Assembly: GCA_024235595.1 (NCBI GenBank)
Contig: JACKMC010000001.1
Location: 186,001 to 250,000 of the forward strand
Source: Zoogloeaceae bacterium
GTDB taxonomy: Bacteria > Pseudomonadota > Gammaproteobacteria > Burkholderiales > Rhodocyclaceae
Reading direction: 5' to 3'
DNA length: 64,000 nucleotides
Shown one piece after another: positions 18,680 through 26,983 of the stretch (position 1 is the first letter of the stretch; the number at the start of each line of letters is the position of its first letter). The translations under genes and the position numbers were made by a program. Below the pieces are notes generated by a model that saw nothing but the letters and a program-made list of their open reading frames with translations, searched no databases and had not been told where the DNA came from.

Positions 18680-18930
18680 GCGACGTCCAGGCACCGTGGC
18701 TGAAACCCGAGAACCTGAACCGAAGCGCCACACGCCCGTCGTTGCGGCGCGGGGCGGAATGCGGAAGTCACGTGTGTTGCAGCACCGCACGCCGCACTGG
18801 GTACCGGCCTTCGCCGGTACGACGAACTCGAACGGGGTTGCACCTTGCGCAGCGACGTCCCGCCACCATGGCCGGGACCAGAACCTGAACCGAAGCCCAC
18901 CCCCCGTCATTCCGCCGCAGGCCGGAGAAT
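18680..18930. repeat. Degenerate duplicated REP-like intergenic repeat
   Basis: Two related blocks start at 18680 and 18852. Each begins GCGACGTCC and contains the identical 16-mer GAACCTGAACCGAAGC (18711 and 18881). Each then runs into a GTC-rich stretch ending in a GGCGGA- or GCCGGA-like sequence. Between them is a perfect hairpin at 18801-18820 (GTACCGGC, loop CTTC, GCCGGTAC). This is the style of dispersed intergenic repeats of betaproteobacteria (translating as VPAFAGTT). The whole 18617-18963 interval is non-coding. Confidence 0.6.
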
Positions 18931-18963
18931 CCAGTGCGGCCAGGGCAAAGGCGAAACGCCGCA

Positions 18964-20643
18964 CTAATCCCGGCCGCTGCGCCTGATCGACAGCAGCAGC
19001 CAGATCGCGCCGATCACGGCGCAAACGAAGCCAAGCAGCGCGAGAGTGGACAGGCCGGCCAGGCTCTCGCCGGCCACGGTCACGACGATCGAGGTACCGA
19101 TGATCAGGGCCGCGGTGACGATGCCGATGGTGAGCCGGCTCGCTGCGCGGTCGATACGCTCGCCGAAGTGCTTGAGCGGCAACATCTCGACCTCGACCCT
19201 GAGCTTGCCGCGCCGCGCAGCCCGCAGCAGCTGGCCGAGGTCCTGGGGCAGGCCGGTGAGCAGCTTGAGCGCGCTTTCCAGGGTGCGCCCGCCGCGTCGC
19301 GCGATCGCCTTGGGAGAGTGGTGGGCGATGAGCACGTGCTCGAGGTAGGGAGCCGCTTCGCTCGCCATGTCGAAGTCGGGGTCGAGTTGGCGGCCCATGC
19401 CTTCGAGCGAGATGAAGGCCTTGACCAGCACCGCGAGGTCGGGCGGTAGCGCGATGCGGTTGTCGCGCAGGATGCTCACTACGTCGGTGAGCATCGACGC
19501 CAGGTTGAGGCGCTTGAGTGGCACGCCCTTGTACTGGTCCACGAAGCTGTCGATTTCGCGGTGCAGACGGCCGGGATCGGCGGCAGTGTCGTCTTCGCGC
19601 CAGTCGAGCAGGATGCCGGCGACGGTTTCCGAGTCGCCCGAGACCAGTCCGTGCAGCAGCACCGCGATTTCATAGCGGCGCGTATCGGAGAGTCGCCCGA
19701 CCATGCCGAAATCGATGAAGGCGATGCGGTTGCCTGGCAGATAGAAGACGTTGCCGGGATGCGGGTCGGCGTGGAAGAAGCCGTCGTTGAGGATCATCTT
19801 GAGCACCGCTGCGGCGCCGCGCCGGGCGAGCAGGCGGCGGTCCATGCCGGCCGCGTCGACGGCGGCGAGGTCGCGGCCCGGGATGCCGGCGATGTAGTCC
19901 TGAACGTTGAGCCGTTCGCCACTCCACTGCCAGTGGATCGCGGGAATCACGAACTCGGGATGGCCACGGAAGTGCCCGGCGACGCGCTCGGCACTGCGAC
20001 ACTCGGCCGCGAAGTCGAGTTCGCGGCGCATCGAGGTGGTGAACTCGCGCACCACTTCCTGCGGCCGGTAGCGATGCAGCTCGGGCATCTCGGCGTCGAT
20101 GATCTCGGCCAGCCGGGCGAGCAGGCGCAGGTCCGCTTCCACCGTGGGGCGGATGCCGGGGCGGCGTACCTTGAGCACCACCTCGCGGCCATCGGCGAGC
20201 CGGGCGCGATAGACCTGCGCCAGCGAGGCCGCGGCGAGCGGCGTGGTGTCGAGCCTGGCGAAGGCGGTTTCGGGGGCCTCGCCGAGGTCTTCGGTGAGCT
20301 GCGCACGGACATCCTCGAAGGGCACCGCCGGCGCGGCATCCTGCAGCTTGCTGAACTCGGCGATCCATTCCGGTGCGAACAGGTCGACGCGGGTGGCGAG
20401 GATCTGGCCGAGCTTGATGAAGGTGGGGCCCAGATCCTCGAGCGCGCGGCGCGCCCGGGCGGGCGGCCCGAGACGCGCGAACTCGTCCGACACCTTCCAG
20501 TGAAGCGCCTTGCCGGCCTTGGCCAAGGCCTCGGCCATGCCGAGGCGGCGCACCAGGTCGGCGAAGCCATAGCGGACCAGTACCGCCGCGATGTCTTGCG
20601 CGCGTGAAAGGTCGCGCGCGGCGCCGATCGCCTGCCAGAACAT
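18964..20643 (-). CDS. UbiB/ABC1/ADCK-family atypical kinase
   Basis: 559 residues. The family KxGQ motif appears as FIKLGQILATR near residue 78. The Ala-rich nucleotide loop AAASLAQVYRA follows, then VVLKVRRPG with the kinase Lys. HADPHPGNV and IDFGMVG serve as catalytic loop and metal-binding DFG equivalents. Two membrane helices lie at the C-terminus (about residues 500-550), as in UbiB. Family members support ubiquinone synthesis or lipid distribution. No ubiE/ubiJ neighbours are present, so this may be a paralogue. The start overlaps the upstream gene's stop (ATGA). Confidence 0.9.
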   Translation of the reverse strand: MFWQAIGAARDLSRAQDIAAVLVRYGFADLVRRLGMAEALAKAGKALHWKVSDEFARLGPPARARRALEDLGPTFIKLGQILATRVDLFAPEWIAEFSKLQDAAPAVPFEDVRAQLTEDLGEAPETAFARLDTTPLAAASLAQVYRARLADGREVVLKVRRPGIRPTVEADLRLLARLAEIIDAEMPELHRYRPQEVVREFTTSMRRELDFAAECRSAERVAGHFRGHPEFVIPAIHWQWSGERLNVQDYIAGIPGRDLAAVDAAGMDRRLLARRGAAAVLKMILNDGFFHADPHPGNVFYLPGNRIAFIDFGMVGRLSDTRRYEIAVLLHGLVSGDSETVAGILLDWREDDTAADPGRLHREIDSFVDQYKGVPLKRLNLASMLTDVVSILRDNRIALPPDLAVLVKAFISLEGMGRQLDPDFDMASEAAPYLEHVLIAHHSPKAIARRGGRTLESALKLLTGLPQDLGQLLRAARRGKLRVEVEMLPLKHFGERIDRAASRLTIGIVTAALIIGTSIVVTVAGESLAGLSTLALLGFVCAVIGAIWLLLSIRRSGRD

Positions 20644-21311
20644 CAGTCGCGCTCGTCCTTCGGCGGCGTGGCCGGCGGCGTGGGTGCCTGCAGGCGGTCG
20701 GCGATGCCCTTGAGCATGCCCGCGGCGATGCCGGCCATCAGCGATGCCTGGTGTCGCAGGGTCTGTGCACCGGCCTGCACCTGCTCGTGGGTGACATCGG
20801 CGACGGCCTGGGTGAGCTGCGAGAGCGCATCCTGCACCCTGCCGCCCACCGCGGTGCCGCTGTTGCGGGCATGCTCGGCGAGGTTCTGCAGGGTGTCGCG
20901 CACATGGCCGGTGGACTCCCGTGCGGCGTCGCCGAGGGTGTCGATGAACATCGATTCCACCGAGCCCAGCTCATGGATCGTCTTGTGGATGCTTTGCCGC
21001 GAGAATTCGCTGCTGCGGCTTGTCGCCTCGCGCACCGCGAGCTGGGTCGCCTCGGCAGCCGAGGCGAGCGCCTGGTCGAGGCCCTTTACGGCCTCGCGCA
21101 GCGCGGTGCCGCTCGCTTCGTCAGGGCGCTTGATGCCCTTTCTGGCGCCGCTCACCACCGCACCCATGACTTCCTTGAGGGCGGTGTTGTCGAGCTGCCC
21201 CTGGGACAATACCTTGAGCGTGATCTGCCGCACCCGCTCCGAGATGCCTGCCGTATCGTCGGCGACGGCGCGCTCGACGTCGTCCTCGATCCTGTCCGTA
21301 TCCTGCGTCAT
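20643..21311 (-). CDS. DUF6781-type helical protein coupled to the UbiB homologue
   Basis: 222 residues, almost entirely amphipathic helix, with apolipoprotein/phasin-like heptads (TALREAVKGLDQALASAAEATQ). The C-terminus is Pro-rich and charged (PTPPATPPKDERD). No signal peptide. Its TGA overlaps the ATG of the UbiB-like gene, so the two products are probably made together and may act on membranes or lipids. The family name is assigned from composition and context and is moderately uncertain; function is unknown. Confidence 0.7.
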   Translation of the reverse strand: MTQDTDRIEDDVERAVADDTAGISERVRQITLKVLSQGQLDNTALKEVMGAVVSGARKGIKRPDEASGTALREAVKGLDQALASAAEATQLAVREATSRSSEFSRQSIHKTIHELGSVESMFIDTLGDAARESTGHVRDTLQNLAEHARNSGTAVGGRVQDALSQLTQAVADVTHEQVQAGAQTLRHQASLMAGIAAGMLKGIADRLQAPTPPATPPKDERD

Positions 21312-22027
21312 GCTTGCCCCCTTGCTGTCGGTGGATCTGCGTGGCGAGGACGGACTCACCACTGTCGACCGCCGTGTCGAGGGCCTCGCCTCATGCGGGC
21401 AGGCAGACTGACGCGACGGATGGATCAAGAATAGCAGCGCGCGCTTCTGCGAGGGCATCCATGCGAAAAAGATGCGCTGCACCCGCCACGGCTTTCGGGA
21501 CCCCTGGAGAATCGCGCGAACCGCCCGGCGATGCTGAACCGGCTGGCAGGATTCATCCATCCGGATCGATCGGAGGCGCTGCATGGCGGTTTGCGCTGGC
21601 GCTGCGATTTCGAGCGTCTCCACCGCCATGCGATCCTGGACCTGATCGCGCTGCCGCTGCTGGCATTTCGGGCGACTCCGTAAATCGCCCCCTTGTTGGC
21701 AAGGTGGGCATCGTTGGAAACGAAGCTGGTAGCGGTGAATCCTGCATGCCGGATGTTCTACGGCGTGCAGGAAATGGTGGGGCCGGAAGCGGTCACGACG
21801 ATCGTGCGGTTGGGGGCCGGACGGTGGCAACCGTCGTCGTCAAGGTATTCCCATTCTCGTCCTTGCTGTGGTGCGGACTCGTTTTCATGGTAATGGGCGC
21901 GGCGTGGCTGGCGTTCCGGCCCACCCCTCGCCCCGGAGCGCCGCCAGCCACGATGACTCGCCGCTGAGAACGGTGAATGCCGAAGTCCCGCGTGAACGAG
22001 CGCGAGGGGATGATTCGGCCGGGAGCC
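21312..22027. other. Gene-poor interval with possible gene remnants
   Basis: 716 bases without a convincing gene. A 50-codon frame at 21531-21683 (+) begins MLNRLAGFIHPDR and has a plausible helix, but no good ribosome site. A second short frame at 21824-21967 (+) encodes one membrane helix (PFSSLLWCGLVFMVMGAAW) followed by a Pro/Arg tail, resembling the C-terminal end of a CcmF/NrfE-type haem lyase. Both look like debris rather than working genes. The remainder shows nothing. Confidence 0.3.
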
Positions 22028-23032
22028 TCAGTGGGATCCGCGCGAACCGGCGCGAACCCGCTGCGGGGTGGTGCCGGTCCACCCGTGAAAGGCGCGGACG
22101 AAGGAGTTGGGGTCGTCGAAGGCGAGCAGGAATGCGATCTCGGCACCCTGCAGGCGGGTGCGGGTGAGGTAGTGCCGGGCGAGCGCTTCGCGCAGCTCGT
22201 TGAGGACCTGCTGGAAGGCGCGGCCCTCGGCCTGCAGTCGCCGTTGCAGCGTGCGGGTGCTGGTTTCGAGCGTTCGTGCCACCGCCTGCACCGAGGATTC
22301 GCCCGCTGGCAGCAGGCGCAGCAGTGCGCTGCGGACCCGTCGATCCATTGGGACGCGCTCGCCGTGCATCTCGGGGTCGGGTCGCAGCGAGGGCTCGAAG
22401 AAGGACCAGGTCGTCTCGCCCGGGAGCGCAAAGGGCAGCGCCCGGTCGCCGGCGGAGAAGACGATGCAATGGGTCGGCGCGGGGCTCAGCGGAGCCCCCA
22501 GGAAGGCCTCGAACTCCGCCTGGCGGTCGGGCGGCTCGGGCGTGCCGACGCGCATCGGCACGATCGGCGAACCGGTGGCGCTGCGGGCCAGCGCGACCGT
22601 GAACATGAGTTCGCCCGTGGCCAGCGAGTGTGGTGCTGTGAGGCGCGGGTCGCGCCATTCGAGGCGCAGCGTGGTGCTGTCGGCATCGTGCGCAAGATGC
22701 CAGGCGAGCGGTGTGACCAGTTGCCGGTAGCGGGCGACCCGTGCGAGGGCGCTGGCGAGATCGCTGCAACATGAGGCGGCCAGCAGCGCCGGCCCGAAGA
22801 TCTGTGCCGAACCGCTGCGGACGAGCTCGAGCGCCAGCGGCGCCGAGCTCGGCGAGCGTCGCTCGTCGAGGGCCTGCCACAGTCGCATGGCTTCCGCCCC
22901 CGGGAGAACCTGGCAAGGCCGCTCGAAGACGTCCTCCGGCAAGCCGGCGTGGTGCAGTATGTCTGCGGGCACGATGCCGAGGCCTTTCAGGAGCTTTCGC
23001 CAGCCCGGCTCGATGGCATAGCCGCCGGCCAT
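22028..23032 (-). CDS. AraC-family regulator with arabinose-binding-like N-terminal domain
   Basis: 334 residues with a GGAGG ribosome site. The N-terminal 200 residues match the ligand-binding domain of OruR/ArgR-like AraC regulators (WRKLLKGLGIVPADILHHAGLPEDVF). The C-terminal double HTH is at about residues 235-330 (SVQAVARTLETSTRTLQRRLQ, then EIAFLLAFDDPNSFVRAFHGWTG). Target genes are not evident; the PEP-CTERM gene upstream on the same strand is 77 bases away. Confidence 0.9.
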   Translation of the reverse strand: MAGGYAIEPGWRKLLKGLGIVPADILHHAGLPEDVFERPCQVLPGAEAMRLWQALDERRSPSSAPLALELVRSGSAQIFGPALLAASCCSDLASALARVARYRQLVTPLAWHLAHDADSTTLRLEWRDPRLTAPHSLATGELMFTVALARSATGSPIVPMRVGTPEPPDRQAEFEAFLGAPLSPAPTHCIVFSAGDRALPFALPGETTWSFFEPSLRPDPEMHGERVPMDRRVRSALLRLLPAGESSVQAVARTLETSTRTLQRRLQAEGRAFQQVLNELREALARHYLTRTRLQGAEIAFLLAFDDPNSFVRAFHGWTGTTPQRVRAGSRGSH

Positions 23033-23109
23033 GATCCGTTTTTCCTCCCGTTTGGTGTGTGCGACCGCGACGGGATTCGTCCGCACCGCGCCCGCCTGCA
23101 ATGGCATGC

Positions 23110-23685
23110 TCAGCGCCGGCGGTGACGCGCCACCGCCATTGCCAGCATGCCGATCGCGATCAGCGCGATCGCCCCGGGCTCGGGTACCCGCATCGAGGCG
23201 AGGTCTCCACGAATCTCGCCGCCCGGGGAGACCGTGGTATGGATATTGACGTAGGCCAATCCGCCGGCGAGGGCGGTCGCGAGCGCCGTTTCGGCTGCAC
23301 CCGCGGTGCCGCCGGCGGCGCTCAGGAATGAACTCGAATAGACGGCCGGGTCGCTGAGATCGAAGATCGAGCTGTAGGTGCCGGCGCTCACTCCGGTGCT
23401 GAAGCCGGTCAGTGCCAGCGCCACTGCGGCGTTGACGCCCGGACCACTGCAGCAATGGATATGTGCCGCCGTGGTGACGCCGGTCAGGCCGGCGAAATCG
23501 AGTGCGACCGCGAGGGTGTTGGCGTGGTCGTCATATTCGATGCTGACCGTACCGGTCCCCGCCGAGGCACTGGGCGGCACTTCAGCCGCACCGCTCAATC
23601 CGCTGAAAAAACTCGTGGTTGCCGCCTGGGCACCCGTCGTTAGCAGTGACACCAAGGCCAACAGCACCAGCAGCTGCCTCTTCAT
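23110..23685 (-). CDS. CHRD-domain protein with PEP-CTERM sorting signal
   Basis: 191 residues. Signal peptide at residues 1-21. The CHRD domain spans about residues 27-165, with typical features GAAEVPPSASAGTG, the HIHCCSGPG loop and YVNIHTTVSPGGEIRG. The C-terminus has the PEP-CTERM tripartite signal: VPEP, a hydrophobic helix, then RHRRR. Such proteins are processed by exosortase and linked to exopolysaccharide or biofilm surfaces. No exosortase gene is in the window. A GGAGA site precedes the ATG. Confidence 0.9.
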   Translation of the reverse strand: MKRQLLVLLALVSLLTTGAQAATTSFFSGLSGAAEVPPSASAGTGTVSIEYDDHANTLAVALDFAGLTGVTTAAHIHCCSGPGVNAAVALALTGFSTGVSAGTYSSIFDLSDPAVYSSSFLSAAGGTAGAAETALATALAGGLAYVNIHTTVSPGGEIRGDLASMRVPEPGAIALIAIGMLAMAVARHRRR

Positions 23686-24004
23686 GACCGTTCTCCGGCA
23701 ATACCCTTCACCGGACGGTGAGCGGGGCGTTTCTGCAGAACGATGCAATAAAGGTGCGCGCATTCGCATCTTGTTGATTTAAAGTGATTTTGTCGGGGCT
23801 CTGGGAGCTTCTGGCGGGCCTTGTGTAAATTCTTCCGACAGCTCCACCGTGGCCGCGTCGCCGCGCCGGGATCGAAGACTTGCGGCACCCGGGCAGGGCG
23901 GTGTCGAAAATGGCTCATCATGTGGCTATGCTGGGAAGATGGAGCCGGTTGTGCGCGAACCTTCGCGCAAAAGCAGCGGCCGCAACGCAAAGGAGGCACA
24001 GCAG

Positions 24005-24823
24005 ATGGCGAGCTCAAGAGTCTATCTACCCTTCGACAGCTGGGAGCCGACCGAATTTCCGACGATCCTGGCAATCGGTGACTCGTGGTTCTGGTACCCG
24101 CGCAACAACGTGCTGCAGGCGCTGGTCGATCATCCGCGACTCAAGGACCCGTATCGATTCATCCAGTTGCTCGGCTACAACGGCGCCAAGCTTGAGCAAT
24201 ACGTGTTCGGTCGCTACGCGCGCGATCTCGAGAAGCATCTGTCGGCCGGCTTTCGCACTGCCTATTCGGCCATCATGATCAGCGGTGCGGGCAACGACGC
24301 GGTGGACTACAAGCTGGCGCTGGCACGAGACTGCTCGACCATTGCCGACCCATCGGCCTGTCTCGACCAGACCAAGCTCGACGCATTCATCGGCAAGCTC
24401 ATGGCGGCAATGGGCGCCCTGGTGCAGCGCATCACCCTCGCCTACGGTGGCGAGAGTGCGCGCCCCGACATCTTCATCCACTGCTACGACTACCCCATGC
24501 CCGACGGTCGCGGATTCAAGCTGGCCGATCTCAAGATTACCGGCCCATGGCTCAAGCCGGCGATGGTGAGCCGCAAGGTGGACAAGACACTGGCCTTCCG
24601 GGCGCAGGTCTGCCGAGCGCTGATCGACCATATCGCCAAGGCCTACCAGGACTTCGCCGCTTCACAGTCAAGGGTGTACTGCATCGATTCACGTGGCTGC
24701 CTGCGCAACGAAAAGTACAGGAAGGACTGGGACAACGAACTGCATCCCAGCATGGCCGGCTTCAAGCAGGTGGTGGACGAGTGCTGGATTCCGGTGCTGG
24801 CCGAGCATGGGTATGCGAAATGA
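24005..24823 (+). CDS. SGNH/GDSL-superfamily hydrolase-like protein
   Basis: 272 residues from an ATG with an AAGGAGG site. Block I is ILAIGDSWFWYP near residue 22 (nucleophile Ser in GDS). Block III is SGAGNDAVD near residue 95, with the GxND-like Asn. The block V catalytic His is in DNELHPSMAG near residue 250. This order is that of SGNH esterases/lipases, but the spacing and the intervening sequence (QLLGYNGAKLEQYVFGRYARDL) are unlike common families. There is no signal peptide, so it is probably cytoplasmic. The 23686-24004 interval between this and the divergent PEP-CTERM gene holds both promoters and nothing else visible. Confidence 0.72.
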   Translation: MASSRVYLPFDSWEPTEFPTILAIGDSWFWYPRNNVLQALVDHPRLKDPYRFIQLLGYNGAKLEQYVFGRYARDLEKHLSAGFRTAYSAIMISGAGNDAVDYKLALARDCSTIADPSACLDQTKLDAFIGKLMAAMGALVQRITLAYGGESARPDIFIHCYDYPMPDGRGFKLADLKITGPWLKPAMVSRKVDKTLAFRAQVCRALIDHIAKAYQDFAASQSRVYCIDSRGCLRNEKYRKDWDNELHPSMAGFKQVVDECWIPVLAEHGYAK

Positions 24824-24879
24824 GGGTCGGCTGGCGGTAAGGCCCGCAGGCCAGCCGGGCAAGCCGGCCGCAGCGCATC

Positions 24880-25971
24880 TCAGCGCACTGGCGGGGGGAT
24901 CAGCACGAAGTTGCCGACGTGCTTCTTTTCGAGGAACTCGCGCTGGGCCTCGGCGATGTGCTCGAGCGCAAAGGTCTTCGCAAGCAGCGGACGCAGCTCG
25001 TTGCGCTCGACATAGCCGATGAGCTGGGGAAAGACCGGTTCGTCCCAGGCGGTGCTGCCATACAGGGTGATGTCCTTGAGGTAGAGATCGCGCATGTCGA
25101 GCGTCACCAGCGGGCCGGCGATCGCGCCGGACGAGGCATAGCGCCCGCCCCGCCGGAGAAGCTTCAGCATGCTGGCGAAGCCCGGCCCCGCCACGTTGTC
25201 GACCACCACATCGACCGCGTTCTCACCGACCATGGCGAGCAGATCATCGCCGCGGGCGATCACCCGGTCTGCGCCGATGGCGCGTATCTGCTCGAGCTTC
25301 GCAGGTCCCGCAATCGCGGTCACGGTCGCGCCGCGTCGCTTCGCCAGCTGCACCACCGCCGAGCCCACCCCACCCGACGCGCCGGTCACCAGCAGGTGTT
25401 CGCCCCCGACGAGGCCGGCCCGATGCAGCATGTTCTCGGCGGTGCCGTAGGCGCACGGAATGGTTGCCAGCTCGGCATCGCTCCACGCGCTCTCGACCGG
25501 GAAGACCTCGCCTTCCGGCACCTTGACCCATTGCGCGAAGGCGCCGTCGAAGTCCGAGCCCATCCACACCGTCTCCAGCGACTCAAAACCCGCACGGCGC
25601 ATGCAGGCGCGCACCAGCACGCGCTTGCCGACGAGGCGTTCGTCGCCGCCGGGCCCGACCGCCGCGACGCGGCCGCAGCAATCGGTGCCCTGGATGAAGG
25701 GAAACGGCGTCCCCTCGTTCCATCCGCCGTCGGGCCGGGCGGCCTCGCCGGCGCACTCGTCGCCTGCGGTCTGCGCGGTGCTGGCGACGACGCTGGACGA
25801 GTACCAGCCCAGCCGCGTGTTGATCTCGGTGTTGTTCACACCGGCCGCCAGCACCTGCAGCAACACCTCGCCCTGGCCCGGGATCGGTGTCGCGACCTCA
25901 CGGTAGTCGAGTTTGTCGTAGCCGCCGTTGCCGGTGGTGACGACGGCCATCATGGTTTTGCCTGCGGTCAT
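24880..25971 (-). CDS. Zinc-independent MDR-family oxidoreductase (quinone oxidoreductase-like)
   Basis: 363 residues from the ATG at 25971, preceded by AGGAG; an upstream ATG at 26010 would add 13 residues. The GroES-like domain is followed by a Rossmann fold with GASGGVGSAVVQLAKRRGA near residue 205. The substrate-domain hallmark AAGVNNTEINTRLGWY is typical of MDR enzymes related to quinone reductases and crotonyl-CoA reductases. Structural-zinc Cys residues are absent. It is followed on the same strand by nothing; the cupin gene ends 58 bases upstream. Confidence 0.85.
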   Translation of the reverse strand: MTAGKTMMAVVTTGNGGYDKLDYREVATPIPGQGEVLLQVLAAGVNNTEINTRLGWYSSSVVASTAQTAGDECAGEAARPDGGWNEGTPFPFIQGTDCCGRVAAVGPGGDERLVGKRVLVRACMRRAGFESLETVWMGSDFDGAFAQWVKVPEGEVFPVESAWSDAELATIPCAYGTAENMLHRAGLVGGEHLLVTGASGGVGSAVVQLAKRRGATVTAIAGPAKLEQIRAIGADRVIARGDDLLAMVGENAVDVVVDNVAGPGFASMLKLLRRGGRYASSGAIAGPLVTLDMRDLYLKDITLYGSTAWDEPVFPQLIGYVERNELRPLLAKTFALEHIAEAQREFLEKKHVGNFVLIPPPVR

Positions 25972-26029
25972 CGAACTGCTCGCTCCTGTCCATGTGCTTT
26001 CTTGGGTCATGGGGCCCGCGTCGCCGCGT

Positions 26030-26695
26030 TCAGGCCGTGTGTTCGCCCGGCAGGAGGTGTCCGGTCTTCACCCAGATCACGGTTTCCTGCTCGACGTAGG
26101 GATGATGCGCGCTCAGATGCGGGCTGCGCAGCCAGCTTCCGGCGGGGTAACGGCCATGCTCGTCGATGAATTCGCCGCTGACCACGAAGATCTCTTCGCC
26201 GCCCCAGTGCCGATGCGCGATGAAGCGTTCGCCCGCAGGCCACTTCACCAGCGCCACGTGCTCGGCGCCGAAACCGTGCAGCGGCATCACCTGCAGGCCG
26301 CCCTGGCCGGGCAGCCACGGCGTGCCGGCGGTGTCGACGCACACGCTGGCGGTATCGCCGGGTTCGAACTGGTGGAGCTTGACGAACAAGGTGCAGCCGA
26401 CTTCGCTGAACGGCGCATGGCCGCTGCCGGGAGGATTGCGCAAGTAGCTGCCGGCGCCGAAATCGCCGCGCTCGTCGGAAAACACCCCGTCGAGCACCAG
26501 GATCTCCTCGCCGCGCGGGTGCTCGTGGCGGCTGAAACGTGCGCCGGGCTGGTAGCGCACCACACTGGTGGCATGGCCGTGCTCGGCCTCTTCGCGCGCC
26601 AGCGGCTTGCGCCACACACCGGGCATCGGGCTCGGCTGCCAGGGCGCTGCGGTGGTGTCGATGACCACCTGGCGGCTGAAATCCATGTTGAGCAT
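26030..26695 (-). CDS. Double-cupin protein, ChrR-like
   Basis: 221 residues with two tandem cupin_7 domains. The first is at about residues 35-110 (FSRHEHPRGEEILVLDGVFSDERGDF). The second is at about residues 135-205 (FIAHRHWGGEEIFVVSGEFIDEHGRY). Each has the HxH...E metal-binding pattern. This is the C-terminal architecture of the anti-sigma factor ChrR, but the N-terminal zinc-binding domain is missing, so it is probably a metal-dependent enzyme or sensor, not an anti-sigma factor. No sigma factor gene is adjacent. The upstream 26696-26983 interval has no supported gene. Confidence 0.82.
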   Translation of the reverse strand: MLNMDFSRQVVIDTTAAPWQPSPMPGVWRKPLAREEAEHGHATSVVRYQPGARFSRHEHPRGEEILVLDGVFSDERGDFGAGSYLRNPPGSGHAPFSEVGCTLFVKLHQFEPGDTASVCVDTAGTPWLPGQGGLQVMPLHGFGAEHVALVKWPAGERFIAHRHWGGEEIFVVSGEFIDEHGRYPAGSWLRSPHLSAHHPYVEQETVIWVKTGHLLPGEHTA

Positions 26696-26983
26696 GTCTG
26701 CAGTCCAGCTGTTTTCTCGAGCTGCATTGATCGCGCCGGCTGGCACCGAGTTCCGGCCGCGTGCCGGCGCCTCGGAGCAGGGCCAGGCGATGTTGCCGCG
26801 CATGGCATCGGCACACGGGCAAGCGATGTGGGTCCGTTCAACCGGATCGCGCGCAAGCCGTTCGCCGATTTCCGAGGTCTTGCCCTTGTCCTGCTCCCCA
26901 AGCTCGATCATCACGAGGTATTGCGGATACCTGGGCTCCGGCGCCGAGGCCTTGCGGCAGGCGGTGCAGGGCGATGTCGTGCG

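Noticed and set aside
26030..26695. Anti-sigma factor ChrR
   Set aside because: Only the double cupin is present; the zinc-binding N-terminal anti-sigma domain and a partner sigma factor are missing.
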